Part shown: positions 35,631-49,100 of the stretch, piece by piece
Position numbering within the stretch: the first letter of the stretch is position 1
Layout of the letters: each line of letters opens with the position of its first letter
From: Dysidea avara
Taxonomy: Eukaryota > Porifera > Demospongiae > Dictyoceratida > Dysideidae
Assembly (NCBI RefSeq): GCF_963678975.1
Contig: NC_089274.1
Coordinates: 16,881,633-16,945,632, forward strand
Reading direction: 5' to 3'
Length of the DNA stretch: 64,000 bases
Made by a program: the position numbers and the translations under genes
Notes under the pieces: generated by a model
Told to the model about the DNA's origin: nothing
Seen by the model: only the letters and a program-made list of their open reading frames with translations
The model's database searches: none

Positions 35631-35699
35631 CTTGTTTCGCACGTGTTTATAGGAATCACGTGTTAACGAAGCGGGAAAGGTTTGATTCAGCGCGGAACC
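35631..35699. promoter_or_regulatory. 69-bp bidirectional promoter interval, BLOC1S5/PCLAF
   Basis: The two start codons are divergent and 69 bp apart, so both transcription starts must lie in this interval or inside the opposite gene's first exon or intron. GC content is higher than in the surroundings (ACGTG, GCGGGAAA, CAGCGCGG). GCGGGAAA at about 35671 fits an E2F site, plausible for an S-phase gene such as PCLAF. Confidence 0.55.
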
Positions 35700-36122
35700 A
35701 TGGCGAGGACGAGAGCGAATCATTCAGCTGCCAGACGAGGTTTGTCGCTGTATATGATGAATACATCACTGGTGTTACATGTCTTTTAACAAACAGCTGT
35801 AGCGGCTAAGGCGCCAAGAAAACTACCTCCGGCCCCAACGAGGTCCACACCGACAAGTTCGAGCAAAGGAAAAGTGTCAAAAAGAAGATCGACAGGAGGC
35901 GGCAGCAGAAATTCTGTTAAATCTTGGTCGGTACCGTCATGGCAGAAAGGTATTACGTTGTTTCTCCCCAAAATTGACACATCCAAAGAACCCGGGGCTT
36001 CAGGAAGCGAAAATGATTCATTTGAAGGACCAAGCGGTACTAGTTCAGGCAGCGAACAATTCAATGCATCCCTAGGCAGTGCCTCTAATGTACAAGCCGA
36101 CCTCAGCTCCGATGAAGAATAA
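35700..36122 (+). CDS. PCLAF: PCNA-associated factor (PAF15/PCLAF-like)
   Basis: Small disordered chromatin protein that binds the PCNA sliding clamp. Two exons, 35700-35739 and 35797-36122, give 121 residues. The N-terminus MARTRAN followed by AVAAKAPRKL corresponds to the family start (MVRTKA then VVAARAPRK), the region that carries the ubiquitylated lysines in vertebrates. The PIP box is QKGITLFL, at about residues 63-70, preceded by a Trp as in the family. The middle is Ser/Thr/Pro/Lys rich and the end is acidic (DLSSDEE). No KEN box is visible, unlike vertebrate PAF15, where it drives APC/C degradation. Exon 1 ends 13 codons in, at the same place relative to the motif. Expression is probably S-phase linked (family knowledge only). 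Confidence 0.8.
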
Positions 36123-36218
36123 ATTTATTTCATATCCGAACTATCTATTGTCAAATGTGTACAGTGTTTAATATTGCGATTTGTAGTGTGTGTGTGTGTG
36201 TATATAGTCTTTAATACA

Positions 36219-37075
36219 TTATGTTTTCTTGGCACTTTCTATAGCCTTTTGCCTGTCCAACATCTCCAGATAATCCCTGACCAATATTTTATGTGGAACA
36301 ATATCTAATTGGATTTGACATAACAAAAAAAAGACTACTAATTTACTACCTTTTAGAAATTGCCACTTTTTAGAGCCATCTTGTACCAAGTGAGCTGGAA
36401 AGGACATGTCGACTCAGTAGCTTGTTACCATTGACAACTTACACAAATCCTTGTATTCTAAATCTTTAGAGCTACTGTTGGTATCTTGATGTACTTTCAG
36501 AGCTTCCTTAGTGAATTCCTCAATGAATCGTTCCTGTGGGAAAGGAGCAGTGATACATGACTGATTCTGACCATGAAAAATCTACATGCTGTGAAATTAC
36601 ATTGAAAAAAAATCTACAGACCCTTGTGTGCTCATGCTGAGGGTCTGGGCATACCACACTACATAATGGCTACTTCACAAACTAGCTGAAACAGGCTATT
36701 AATGTAAAATTGGTGATAATAGTTGGCAGGATACCCACAAAGGTGCACTTGATGGCCATACCTTACCTGTGTGTTCTATTAGAGTAATTTGCAAGTGTCA
36801 TACACATTCTAATAATACGACCACCACAGCTAAGCCCATATACTGCAGCACTTTACCGTAGATTTAGTCACCAACACTGCAGCTTCTTGGCTGACCATCG
36901 AAGTATCCGGACAACTTTTCATGATAGTTTTAATACGACTCACGGGTAGTGTGACTGGCCTGGGATTAGGACCACTAGATACATTATCACTTATAGGCTG
37001 TGGTGGCAGATCCTCGGGAGGCGCCGGCTGTTCTTCGCGAGGTTCTTCGTCTATAGTGAGGTCAACAGTACTCAT
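36219..37075 (-). CDS. CHRAC1: CHRAC1-like histone-fold protein
   Basis: Histone-fold subunit that, in known systems, pairs with POLE3 in the CHRAC/ACF nucleosome-remodelling complex. Four exons: 36857-37075, about 36445-36533, about 36355-36398, and 36219 to about 36318. The protein starts MSTVDLTIDEE with a Pro/Glu-rich leader. The histone fold follows: LPVSRIKTIMKSCPDTSMV, QEAAVLVTKSTERFIEEFTKEAL, DLEYKDLSHLVQDG, then DIVPHKILVRDYLEML. The PHKIL...YLEML end resembles CHRAC1 (PKKIL..YLKML) more than POLE4, which is the alternative. The reading frame is open further upstream to an ATG at 37168, but the chosen start fits the family. It ends tail-to-tail with PCLAF, 96 bp apart, with a short TG repeat between. 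Confidence 0.78.
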
Positions 37076-40000
37076 GATTGCGCATACGATGCTTCCAATT
37101 GGTGCGCACTGAAATGGATTACCTAATACGCGAATACCGCCTCGAACACCACGCAAGCAGACACGCAAGCTGATACTGGTGACAGGTAGCAGTTCATAAA
37201 TGTTTTGTAAGTGAATATATATATTTAGTCACTATAACAGTTACTTTAAGGGAGGTTTAATGAGTTTATGTGGATCCAGCTGAAATATTGAAGAAAATTT
37301 TTAATTTTACCATTGCCCTTTGAACCTTGTGGGGATTGGAGGGTATGTGTATGTGCTGATATTTCATTTATGTGTTAAAGTAGCTGGGTGAGATGCACCG
37401 TAAGTGACTCCCAGACACAGTAAGATGATCACACCAAACTATAGGGGGATTTCAATTTTGTTGATTTAATCTGAGTAGAATATCTCTTGTGATATCCTAT
37501 TAACTGTGGCCCTGGAGGCTAGAACCACAACGTGATCACTTCCCGGGGAATCTGGACCACTTTTTATGAACTCTATAGTTAAGTTTATAGACAGCCCAGT
37601 CGGATTGCATCATTTATTGCAATTATTGTATTATTGCATTTTCAAGTTGGTCAGACCCTTCTTTGCAGGTGTTTTGTAGTAGGTTGTAATAGGTGTTGTA
37701 TGGAAAAACCTGAAAGGGTCTGAGGTTTATACTATCATGCTATGTCATACAGCACCTGAATTGTATCCCTTACATACGTAACTTCGCTACTCTTAGTTTC
37801 AGTGGTGGTGGTTAGCCCCTGTTAACTGCATGCTATTCTCGTGGTGAGTCCTAGTAGGCTACAAACTGCATGTAGTCCAAACTGGTACAGTGTAGAGCCA
37901 CTGCAGCTTCAATAGGTAGCATGCACGCAACAACTAATAACAGCAACTGCATGACAACAAGCAAGAAGATGAATACACACTGAGAAATAGAAATTGTATG
38001 CAAGATTTCTTTATTTTGTTCTACAGCTCGCAAAAGTACAGCAAATGGTAGGAAGAACGTATACTGTGTATTGGCTGCCTAAGCTATCTGTGTATGACAA
38101 GAAAACTATATCAGAGGCTCCAACTCTCACACCTTGCGTGATTCTCATGATTTGGCCTTCAATCTCATACCCAACATTTGTATTCTCACGCCTAAAATTT
38201 CTTCCTCACTCCCAGGATTTTCTATGACTAGCTATGCTTTTTACTTGACATTTAGTGACCCAAAACTTAGGAGTGCACACCGGAATGTTGAGGTTTCAAC
38301 AGTCATCTGATCTCGTTCAATTTTTCTTTTGGCGGTCAGAGCTCTCAATATTAGTTGATTGATTTCGACTGAGATGGGTTGTATAAGGACAGCAAACAGG
38401 GGTACCCACAAACAGTGTACTGGAACTTTGAAAGGTCACTCGGAATCCAGGCGGGATATTAATTGTAAAGTTCAGTGATTGTGTTGCTGCAAGATAACTA
38501 CACGATTGACGCCAGGTAGTTGAACTGGCTAGACATCTTGTAGATACACAATTAAAGTGTGTAGTCCAGCTAATCATGTGATCCAGTTGCAGTTTCCATG
38601 GTAATCATAATGAATTGCCACAATCGTAACGTATAAATATTGTACACTAGTAGCTAGAAACTTCTCAATGGTGTAACTATGTGTAAACACTTTCAATTAT
38701 AACTAGCACAAGGAGGCCATGCTATTATAATGTCATGAAATCCTAAAGTGCTATAAGGTTGGGGCCTCAGCTTTATTCTACCACAGTCTTGCGGATCAAT
38801 ATATCAGAAGCCTGTAATGCAGCACTTATGGGCTCCTGATTTTATAGAAAAGTTTAATAATTGGATGTGATGATGTCATATTGCATCAGCACAAGGATTC
38901 TCTAAAAAGGTGATATTTTTAGCTTATATATACGTACTTAACAAAAAAAGGTGGAACGTGATCCATGGTTACACATTATGGCTGATTTGAGCAGAAAATA
39001 TGATTTACATCTCAACCAATACTTGACTATGGGGTTCACTTCTGATTACAACAACCAAAGTCACAATATGTAGACAATGGTGGCAGTAGGGTCCATATTT
39101 CCAAAGGACAAAAAAAACTAGTGGAGGGAAGGTGCCTCTTTTAACCTCTTGAAACCCTCTCATCATAATTTCTGTCATAGATAATATAGTAAAAAGGGAT
39201 TAATAAGACACAGCTGGGTGGGCAATGGTGACATCACTACAGACAATCCTTGTTACGGATTAGACTTGTCTTGGTTATGAGTTCAGTAGTCGACAGAATC
39301 AGCGCTACATGGCTGCATTAAAGGATGCAACTATAGGGTCATTCATGTTACCACCTACTGGTAGCTATATTGTTTCATTACCCAAAAAAAGTTAGTTTTT
39401 TTTTTGCTTTCTGAAGTGTTTGTCTAGTTTTGCATACCTAGCTATACCTATAACTGTTTTTTGTTGTTTTTTTTAGGGATGGGTGGGGAGATTTTTTACG
39501 ATTTTTGTGGATTGGCAGCTACCTGTGAAAATTTACCCCTCAAAATTCAGAACTCAATTAAAATGGTATTGTTTAAATTCATAAAAGATCCTCAAGAAGT
39601 GAAACTTTTCACCCTTGAAATTTTGAATGGTGGTGGCCCACAAAAATTTTCACCCTCTAAACTACATATATGGCTTATGTCCACATTTATTCTTCCCTCC
39701 TGTACTAGAAAGCCTTTTAAGCATTTTTGCTTTCTCCCAGTCTCTGTGTAACTATAGTTATACCCATGTCCAACTTCAACCCCTGCATTTATTCTTGATC
39801 CCTCCTGCAACTTTGACATAACAGAAAGCTGTGCTAGTGTGGTTTATGGACTTATAACCAGATAACAGCTGAAAATGTCAGTAGTGACGTGTAGTAAACA
39901 TCACCTATGGTGATTACCAGTCTGGGTGTATGTGTGTATACTGGGATTTGGCATTGGTCTGAGATGTCAATGTTGAATTTACAGTAATTCAAACAACCTT

Positions 40001-42993
40001 TCTTTGATATCACTAGATGAGATGAATGCCACCTCTGCCATATGCATGCATCCCAGGGAATTATAAACCTCAGTGCAGTGTGTTGCTTCTGACAAGCCTC
40101 AACGCTTTAGCACAATGTTTGGCATAGGGTTACGATGCATGATCAGTCTGTGATCAGTTAAGTACAAGTGGTATTCAGTAACCGAGTAAAGCTGTTAAAT
40201 CTCTTGCTACAAGGCATCCCATTGGTTCTTTTTGTGTGTGTGTGTGTTAAAAGCTGGCTATGAATGTATACATCCACTCAATAGATCAATTAATTAAAGT
40301 TTTCCCTCCATATTCCTTGTATCCAAGGCTCCTACAGGCGGCCATTACAAGTGAGAGGCAGTTGAGTGTGCAAGTGTATGGGGAAATCTATCAAATGGGA
40401 GTCTCTGATTTCTTTGATGTGGTTCCATTGGTCATACATTATGTCTGTGTCACTAACAATGTTTACCATATCATGTCACACAGCACCTAATGGTCACTGA
40501 ACAAATAGATATTATAGATCTGTGTTCATTAGAGCTTGGCTGATTGTGTGAACGTTCATTCTATAGTCTAGTGGATGTGCGTGAAGTAAGTTGTATTGAC
40601 ATTTTAGAATTCTTGTGCAATTATTGTATCTCTAAATTTGCTTGCATGTGTCCAGTATTTATGCATGTTACAAATACAATATGTTCCTGTTTAAATAGTC
40701 CATAGTGTCTTGAAGTATAATGCCAATCTGGTAGTAGGTTAGGTTAGTCTTGCATTGCCATATTGCTTATTTTCTTTTGTAATTGGGTTAGGAAATGAAA
40801 AGTCTTATAAACACAAATGCATAGTGACTTTGAGGATTTTATTATGCACAGCATCTGGTGGGTGTTCAGCTGCAGGAATTAAAGGCTTGTCAAATGGTGT
40901 GAGCAATATTCATCAGATAATTAGTTTTCAGGACACAATCACAAAGAACAGAAACCATTGTGTATTATCCTGAGTCTGCTCAGTTCTGGGCTGGACACTG
41001 GCAACTATTGAGCTATCAGCCCACCAATAAGTGGTTACCCAGATGCTACTTTTCAGCAGAGTGGGCCAATGACTTGGACTACCAACTGCTATAGAACTGA
41101 ACTTTGTTAACTCAATAAGTCTGTACAACAGACAGAAACAGCAAAACCTTGGTCAGGGCTTGCACTATATATTTTGCATTACAGATCATTCTCTACATTT
41201 TTGACATTTCCACCTGGGCACAGCCCTACCAAATTACATATTACACTTGTGCATAACCTTGTTAGCTTGGATATATAGTCTACCCAAACTAATTCTGTAC
41301 CAAGAGTCAATAATATCTCAACTGAACTTGCTGCCAGGCACTTATCACATGCTCAGGGATTACAGAAAGTTCATGTAAGGTAGTGCCATGAACAACACAA
41401 AAATAAAAAATAAAACACTATTCCAGTGCAATGGATGTTGGTATGTATGTTCCCATAGAAACCCTGTCCACTGGGCTTGGATCATTTCTTGTCTATAACA
41501 CTTGTAGATTTGTTTTCATTAACTCTTTTGTGATGTGGTTTGCACATTTAGCTGGTGTCTCACACCTTGGTGCCAATGTATTGCCTGTGTCTTGTCTAAT
41601 GACAATACCCACCTGCGCTGTTTATATAAGGAGGCTGTTTGTGTTGAGGAGCTATGTGGGTGCAAATTGTTGTAAGCAACTGAAATAAATGGAGTACATG
41701 ATGTGTACACTGTTGACTGTAACGCCATGCGTCATCAAACATCTCATGATCTCAAAGAAAAGTTCATCCCATTCAACCCCGGCCCAGGTTTAGAATAGTT
41801 GTACAGACTTATTGAGACAGGGATGAGTCCAGAAGACCTTAACTTGTGTATGTCAGAGGTGAATTTGTAGTGGTTGTTGAGTGGTATTTTATTTGAGTGG
41901 TGGTCGGTGCCGACCACTGTGGGCACTTCCCTGCTCAGTATCGATATAAAGTATTCTAATGTGCAAATTGATGTCGATAAATTATGGTTCCCAGAACTCT
42001 TCTTTCAATTCCCCAACACTTTGTGTGGCTTTTATAACCAAGACACAAACGCTACATTATGCATACTTCTTGTGAATGTGACAAAGGACTTCATAATAAC
42101 AATGCTAATTTCAGGCGCCATGTTTTATTGTGTAATCACACGTAGTAGTATGCCATATGGCTATGATGACGCATGACCAACCTCCTATACGGATTGTGTA
42201 GTTTCTCTAACACCAAGTCTTGTAGTATACAACAATTTTCTTGTTCATGGTATATAATTTTGCGGCTTTTAGTTGGTTTCCAGACAAACCTTTGCGCTGC
42301 AAAATCAAATAATTCCACAAATTAATTAAGTATTGTTGCTGGGTATGGGTGGGACGAAAGTGAAAACTGATATATAAATATTAAATCAGTTGATTGGTAG
42401 AATCATTTCCTCTAATGTGATATACTGGGACCCCCCTGGACATGCAGTGCCACTTGTGTACTCAGCTATACAATTGGAGCACCATGTTAGGTTGAACACA
42501 TCATGGTGCTACCTCCTTTCATGTTCAGATAATTAATCTGATGTCGATGAAGCGTTGTGTATGATAACCTACTGTAATCATAGTACTGTGAGATTTAATG
42601 TATTGATCTGTTAAGGCCAAAGTAAGGTTCATTTACATGTAATTGTGCACCAAATTACAGTGGACTACTTTGTGATGACTTTGACCACTGCTCCTCACAA
42701 CCTTGTCAGAGTTTTTGCTGAAAAGTTTCAGTGAAACCTGTCTGTCTAATCAGGTAACTATGATGTATTATTTGTGTGTAAAGTGACTTGCCACTCGCTT
42801 AAATAAATTTTGACCCAAAGATGACCAGACAGGTTTCACTGTATTTATAGGTGGACAGGGCTGTCATGAAGTGTCTTGTTGAATTGACTTGGTAGAAAAT
42901 TGTTATGTAAACAGAAAAGCCATCATTGTGTTGTCAGAACTTTGCTGTGTTTTCCAATTAGAGATAGTCTATAGACACTCCATCTCAGTAGTC
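37076..42993. other. Gene-poor spacer of 5.9 kb
   Basis: No gene could be supported on either strand. Open frames at 38317-38577 (minus), 39461-39751 (plus) and 41431-41688 (plus) lack splice-consistent neighbours and family motifs. A small palindrome with 8-bp arms (GTGGTCGG / CCGACCAC) is at about 41899-41916. The interval probably holds old repeats and the promoters of CHRAC1 and SLC25A32. Confidence 0.45.
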
Positions 42994-45900
42994 ATGTATT
43001 TTTCTATTAGACTGATGGAGCATTTTGTTAGTGGTATGAGTGGAGGGACTGTTTCTACACTAATACTGCATCCCCTTGATCTCATTAAGTTACGATTTGC
43101 TGGTAAGTTTTGTTGGTCACTTTTGTCTGATATTATAAGTACCCAGCTGTGGTTGTCACCATAACCTGGACTAGATGCAGACAATTTAAAGTCATTTTAA
43201 ACAGAGTGTGTCACGGAGCTTGTGTAAATTTAGTTAGTTTACCAAATGTTTTGCTTCCTCAAAGCTGTACACTTATTATTGCATGGTGTGCTTAATTAAT
43301 TTGTTGTGTCTTCTATTTAAGTTCATGATGGGCTGGATAGTAGTGTACACCGACCGAAATATCGGGGGATCATCCACGCGTTCTTTAGGATCAGACAAGA
43401 GGAAGGTCTCCGAGTGTTATATCGAGTAAGTGCCTTATAGAAGACAAGGCTAACGTAATTGTTTAGCTCTGATATACCATTGCTGTTTTATTTGAAGGGT
43501 GTGAGTGCTAGCATGATAGGAAATTCGTCATCGTGGGGTCTCTACTTCTTCTTGTTAGTAATGTTTCTCTTGTTGAGTGAGACCTTTGTTATCGTATGCT
43601 ATTATTTGTTGTAGTTACAATGCTTTTAAGTCTCAATTACAATCTGGAAATGTTGATCACCAGCTAAGCACAAAGGCACACATTGCTTGTGCAAGTATGA
43701 CAGGTAAGTAGTTATTTTTATGATTTATATATATTTATCCTCCTCTGTCTTACATCTTTCCATGTTTGGCTGCTCTGACTTTCATTTGTCGTAAGATATT
43801 CATATGTAATTTCAGTAGATGGTTGTCTCTGTTTATGTAAGTGCTTCTGGTTGCTATGGGCTGTGGATATCACATCTGTTTACTCGCACTGTAAACTAGT
43901 TTGTTTTCATAATAGTAAACTGCTATCAGTTTAAGGACTAATGTTGTTGCATGCTAAAACAATTACATTTTCCCACAAGTCAATTAAAGGGCACAGAGAA
44001 ACCATATTTTATGATACGAAGAATATTTCCTAACTACCAGTGATTTGTAGCTAGTATCCCCTTAAGAAAAGAATCACCATAGCACCAAATGTTCATTTGA
44101 TTTTCTCACTTCAGTTTACATGTCCAATTACCTTAAAGGAGGTTGGTTGTAATCATTCAAGATGGTTTTGTAACAATAAAATAATCCAGAGTGCTCATAT
44201 TTACCATACTTTCTGCTGTAACATGGTCATTAGCGATCGACAGAGGAAGGTGGTAGGATATAAATATCATACAAGTTCCAGTGTTTGTATTGGGTTCAGT
44301 GTATTTAGTGACATCAGTAAGTCTTGTATATAGCTGTTACTGTAGAGAAATAAATTTCATGCAGCCATGACATCTGAAGGTAGTAAAACGCTTGTAGTGC
44401 TGCACTACTTAAAGTCAGTATAAGTGTCCATTTTAGAATTGCAGCAGAAGAAATTGAAACTGATTTTTTTGTTTTTGTTTAATATTCTTAGGATGCAAGC
44501 TGTAGATTAATTGAGTAGCCAGCTTTAGTCCCATAGATTGTTCTGATTTTGTGTCTTGTATCATCATTTTTTTTTGTCAGGATGTTTGACACTCGCCATG
44601 ACAAACCCCATATGGGTGGTGAAGACAAGATTATGCTTAAAGGACAACAGTGCATTACCCAACCACATGCGATACCATCATTTCAGAGATGGCATCTACA
44701 AACTAGTGAAATACGAGGGCATCTCAGGAATGTACAAGGTAAAAATGAGTTTCTATTCTGGGTCAAATTTGAAGTTCTGCTATTAGAAATGTGTCCTGAT
44801 TTTAGAAATCTAAATCTACAAATGGTACCATCAAGGTGTCCATTTCATGATGTCCCACTGTATCTAAAAGTGTTTTTATTTGTTTTACATCATGTAGGGA
44901 TTTATTCCTGGCCTCATTGGTGTGTCACATGGAGTAGTCCAGTTTGTAACTTATGATGAGATGAAGAAATATTACTGTAACTTTAATGGTGTTCCGATTT
45001 CTTCAAAACTTGTTAGTTCTCTGTGTACATACTGTAAATTGTCAATTTGTTGAGTACAAACTAGTCGATGATATCAAGAGTAATTATCTATGAAAATTTA
45101 AATTGTCAGTTTTGCCGTCCACTTTTTATGCCAATAAACACAAATTACATGAAAGGACAATAGTTTAGCTATAGTAGTTTCTTTTCAACTGAAACTATAG
45201 GCAGATAGTTCTAGAACTTCTTCAGTCAAGTTGCAGTCTAAATGTGAACTAATATCTTTTATTTACATTTTCAACAGTCTCAGCAATTGTTAATCCAATT
45301 TAACCTGCTGAACAGGATAATATCTCTACAAAAGCATCTGAAGTAAGCTAGGACTAAATATAGACTGTTACCACGAGGTTTCAATGTAGATGCTTTGGCT
45401 TCACATTTACTTAATCAAATTTGGTATTGTTTTTAACCAATCATATTATCATTATTAGGGGACTGTCCATTACCTCACTATGGCAGCCTTATCAAAGTTT
45501 GTAGCCGTGACAACCACTTACCCATACCAGGTGGTACGAGCTAGATTACAGGTACTAACATCAAGAGTTCATAATACAATTATGAACTTTTGCTAACACA
45601 CATTACATGTACCTAAACACCATGGCAACACCAATAGGATCAACATGGACAGTATTCCGGGATAATGGATATTATCATCAAAATCAGTCGGTAAGTTAAT
45701 AGTTGTACGTGTGTTAGTACTTTCATAAAATTGGAATGCTAGATTTACTAGTGATTGTACAGATACTATCTGTTGCTTAGTAACAATTTAAAATTTGCCA
45801 GTCAGCACAAATGAAAAACCTTTTTTGCGCTGAAGACATTCACTATTAGTGACAAACATTGAAATTGTTTATTACTGTTTCAGGTATGAAGGAGTAGTGG

Positions 45901-46061
45901 GCTTCTACAAGGGATTATTACCCAGTATCATCAAGTGAGTATTATTCTATTTGCTGCTCATTCATGTGGTTTCCTGTAGGGTTACCCCGGCAACTTGTAT
46001 CACATTTGTAGTATATGAACACTTGTCTAAATTTCTGTCAGGTCTCAGAACGCAGCAATAA
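42994..46061 (+). CDS. SLC25A32: SLC25A32-like mitochondrial folate/FAD carrier
   Basis: Inner-membrane mitochondrial carrier; the family member moves folate or FAD into mitochondria. Exons: 42994-43102, 43322-43425, 43498-43553, 43615-43703, 44581-44738, 44898-45011, 45316-45342, 45459-45551, 45638-45690, 45884-45934 and 45980-46061. They sum to 936 nt, or 311 residues, close to the human length. The three carrier signatures are LHPLDLIKLRFA, TNPIWVVKTRLCL and YPYQVVRARLQDQH; the last is typical of this subfamily, as is WGLYFF in helix 2. The end is VTPATCITFVVYEHLSKFL. The ATG at 42994 gives a natural length; an ATG at 43015, or an acceptor at the TTAG before 43011 with an upstream exon, remains possible. 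It is tail-to-tail with EXT1, 115 bp apart. Confidence 0.88.
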
Positions 46062-46176
46062 AAGCAATTGTAAATATACTATCAAAATATCAAATATCTT
46101 TTATGTGCTAATAAATTATTACATTGTAGATATAATTATACAAGTGAATTGGTCATGTATAAAGTGAGTGGTACAC
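46062..46176. terminator. Tail-to-tail interval, SLC25A32/EXT1
   Basis: Only 115 bp separate the two stop codons. AATAAA-like signals occur on the plus strand (CTAATAAATT at about 46108), so the 3' untranslated regions probably overlap. Confidence 0.5.
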
Positions 46177-49100
46177 TTAGAGTGCTTCAAGTTTCCTGTA
46201 CTGTTTTCTTAAAACAGAAACATTGTCTTTATAGAGTGACGGATCCATTCGGAGTAGTGAGTGACGGAGTGGCATGGTGCCAAAAATTCTTGTGAAAGCA
46301 TTCATACACATCTGTACACGGATAGCAGACTTGCTGGTATCCGGCCTGTCGTATTTCTTGTTTAAAATCTTGACTGGTGCCTTCTTGGTGATTGATGAAA
46401 TTAAAAAATTCATGGCTAGCTCTTGGCAGTGGCTACCTTGTTGAGTTAGCTGTTTAGCTGATTGAAGCCAAACATGATCATATAAAAATAGGTAATACCT
46501 GTCAACAAAGAAAATAGCGTTAACATAGATATTTCTGAAACCACTAACGAAATCAAAGTGCATTCATTATCTAGGGTTATTGGTACGTAAATTAATATGT
46601 TAACTAATTGTTGCTCAGCTCTAAATAGAATGGAATTTGTTATTGATAAACTCACTTATGTAGAAAGGCTGGTTTGGTTAGAATGATTGAGTACTGATTG
46701 TCAGGAATTGTAGAGTAGGTCCATCGGGAGCTGTATGTGTCCCAGTAGTGGCTTTGCGACAAAAATCCCACCACCCTACTGGGGTGGTGCTGCCACACAT
46801 CGAACCCAAATTCTGCCTACAGACAACAAACCAGAAATAATAGCTTGTTTCAAAATAGACTGGGCTTGTCACACGCTACAATTCTGCCCACAAACTACCT
46901 ATATTCAAAAATGAACAATTATATTACGAATACAGACAAATGCACCCTGTGGCTGTTAAATTATGATTACTAAACTTCTAAGGTTTAGATTAAGATTAAT
47001 CGCTAAAGAAATGGTATATACTTGTATTAACAAGGCTATGCCAGCCACACACACACAAAAAGAAGCCATTTTACCTCCTCTGGATGAAGCATAAGATCAT
47101 CAGAAAGACTTATAATTCCGTCAGTATCCAGTCGCCACCACAGGAAATCATCTGGGCTCTGTTGGCAATTAATTGTAATGAAGACAGTGAGAGAAGTTTA
47201 TCCATACCTTGGTAGCCTCTGGGAGCACCATAGTTGGTACTGGAACATTCGGTAAATGTGATGACTCAATCTGGTATCCACTGGACAAGATTACAATCTA
47301 AATTGTTGCAGTTGTGACATGAGGTAACCATCTTTTGTGATAACTAGTGCTAAATACCTTTTTAAGTCTTGGTGCTAGTGCTATGCTCTTGATCAACTTC
47401 ACAAGTAAACTGCTTTCAGGTGGATTGGTTGCTTTGATTACTGCAGTGTACCCTTGACCTGGGACCCTTTCCATCGGATTAAGGTAGAACGGAAAATCTG
47501 CCATGTATGTGCTAAACTCTGCCCGTGTCACTAGCCCCCCTGGTGAAGTATTCCAAACTGTGCGACCATTGGATAAATGTGGTTTAATCCTCTGCCGTAT
47601 TATCTGCAGCAAAAACATGTCTATAGGTAATTGAAGAACAAATGTGATCAGTATAAATTGGGTTAATGGGAATGCACACACTAACCAAAATAGCGTAACA
47701 TGTCCACATATACAAACTGTCACACAAGCTAAAGATACCTCCAAAGTGGTGTAGACAATAGTCTCCACTGAAGAGAAATAAGCATCCCACAAAAACTGTG
47801 TTTGCAATCGCATCTGAAGTAGCTGGTCCTCAGACATGCCACGCAACATGTGCACGACCTGAAAATGAGTTGGTTTTGCTAAACTCCTTCTTAAGTTTCT
47901 TTCCTACCTGTAAAAGTTGTCTTTCATCTACAGTTACAGCAGCTTTGCTCCAATCGATCACTTCGGAAAATGGTAGGATGTAGCTACAACGTGCAAAGTG
48001 ATAAGACATCGTCAACGAAGTAGTGAAGTTGTTGGGACACACAATTGTAGAACAAAGTGAAAACAAATAGCACTACTTGATGGGAATGATTTGCTATGCT
48101 AAGTACATAACCGAACTCATTATGTGAACACACACAGACATCAGCTACACCCTTAAACCAAGCACACACATACACGCACACACTCACCCACACAATACAT
48201 ATACACCTACAACCACACTAACCCATTGCTCAAGGATACTGGTATACACGAACTCTGCAGTGCTTCTGTGAACCTGAAGGAACCTAAACGTCTTCCCCTG
48301 GGTACCAAGCAATAGGAGGAATTAACCAGCAGCTGGTCATATCCATACCTGAGGCAGCAATAATACATGCTGTGACATATAATACACACATCTGATGATA
48401 ATGAACAGAACATAGCAATCTCACAATCCATTACGATGTTATCATGTGGTTGACAGTGAGCAACTTACTTGTCATAAAGAGCATTGTCTTGACTACATCT
48501 GAAGTCTTGATACTTGGACCACTCTGTACCATGACGGCATGTTGTTAACAAAATAACATCATGATCGTTGTGCAGGTGGTAGAGAGAATTACGAACCTCT
48601 CCACCTTTTCCAAATGTGTAGCGTTTCCCTTTGAATGCAGCCAGGTATGGTCTTTTCAACGGAAAAGTGTGCTTATGAGTTTCTATACCCCCGGGGTTGC
48701 CAATTCTCTCTGGGTGAGTTCTAGGGAACAACGGTAAGCTAACATCAAATCCTGGTCGATATGAAGTTGTTGACAGTGATGCTTTAGCTAAAATGGCATT
48801 TCCAGTCCTGAAGTCAACTCTTTCAATATAATCTGGCCATGTACCAGAGTAGAGATTAAACAGCAAGTGGTTTGTGCCATAATTCCAGTGTGGCAATGCA
48901 GCAATTTTTGCGGGTAATCCATGAACAAAGTCTTTACTTAACTTATCCCTGTCCAAAGTATCTAGAGATGGCACTAACAAACAAGCTTCTTCAGGGTCAT
49001 CCGTGTAATACTTGCTTCTTCGAATGGCGTTTAGTATATTCTCATAAGCAGGTGATATTTTAGTGTCTTTATCTTCTCGAGGGTAAACATACACCTTGAA

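Noticed and set aside
38317-38577. Minus-strand frame of 86 residues with several Cys and a NFTINIPPGFRV stretch
   Set aside because: It looks somewhat protein-like, but no splice-consistent neighbouring exon or known domain was found; left as an orphan frame.
39461-39751. Plus-strand frame with GGGPQKFSPSK
   Set aside because: No domain recognised, no neighbours, and the region resembles repeat debris.
41431-41688. Hydrophobic plus-strand frame of 85 residues
   Set aside because: Low-complexity hydrophobicity without start context, splice partners or motif; likely chance.
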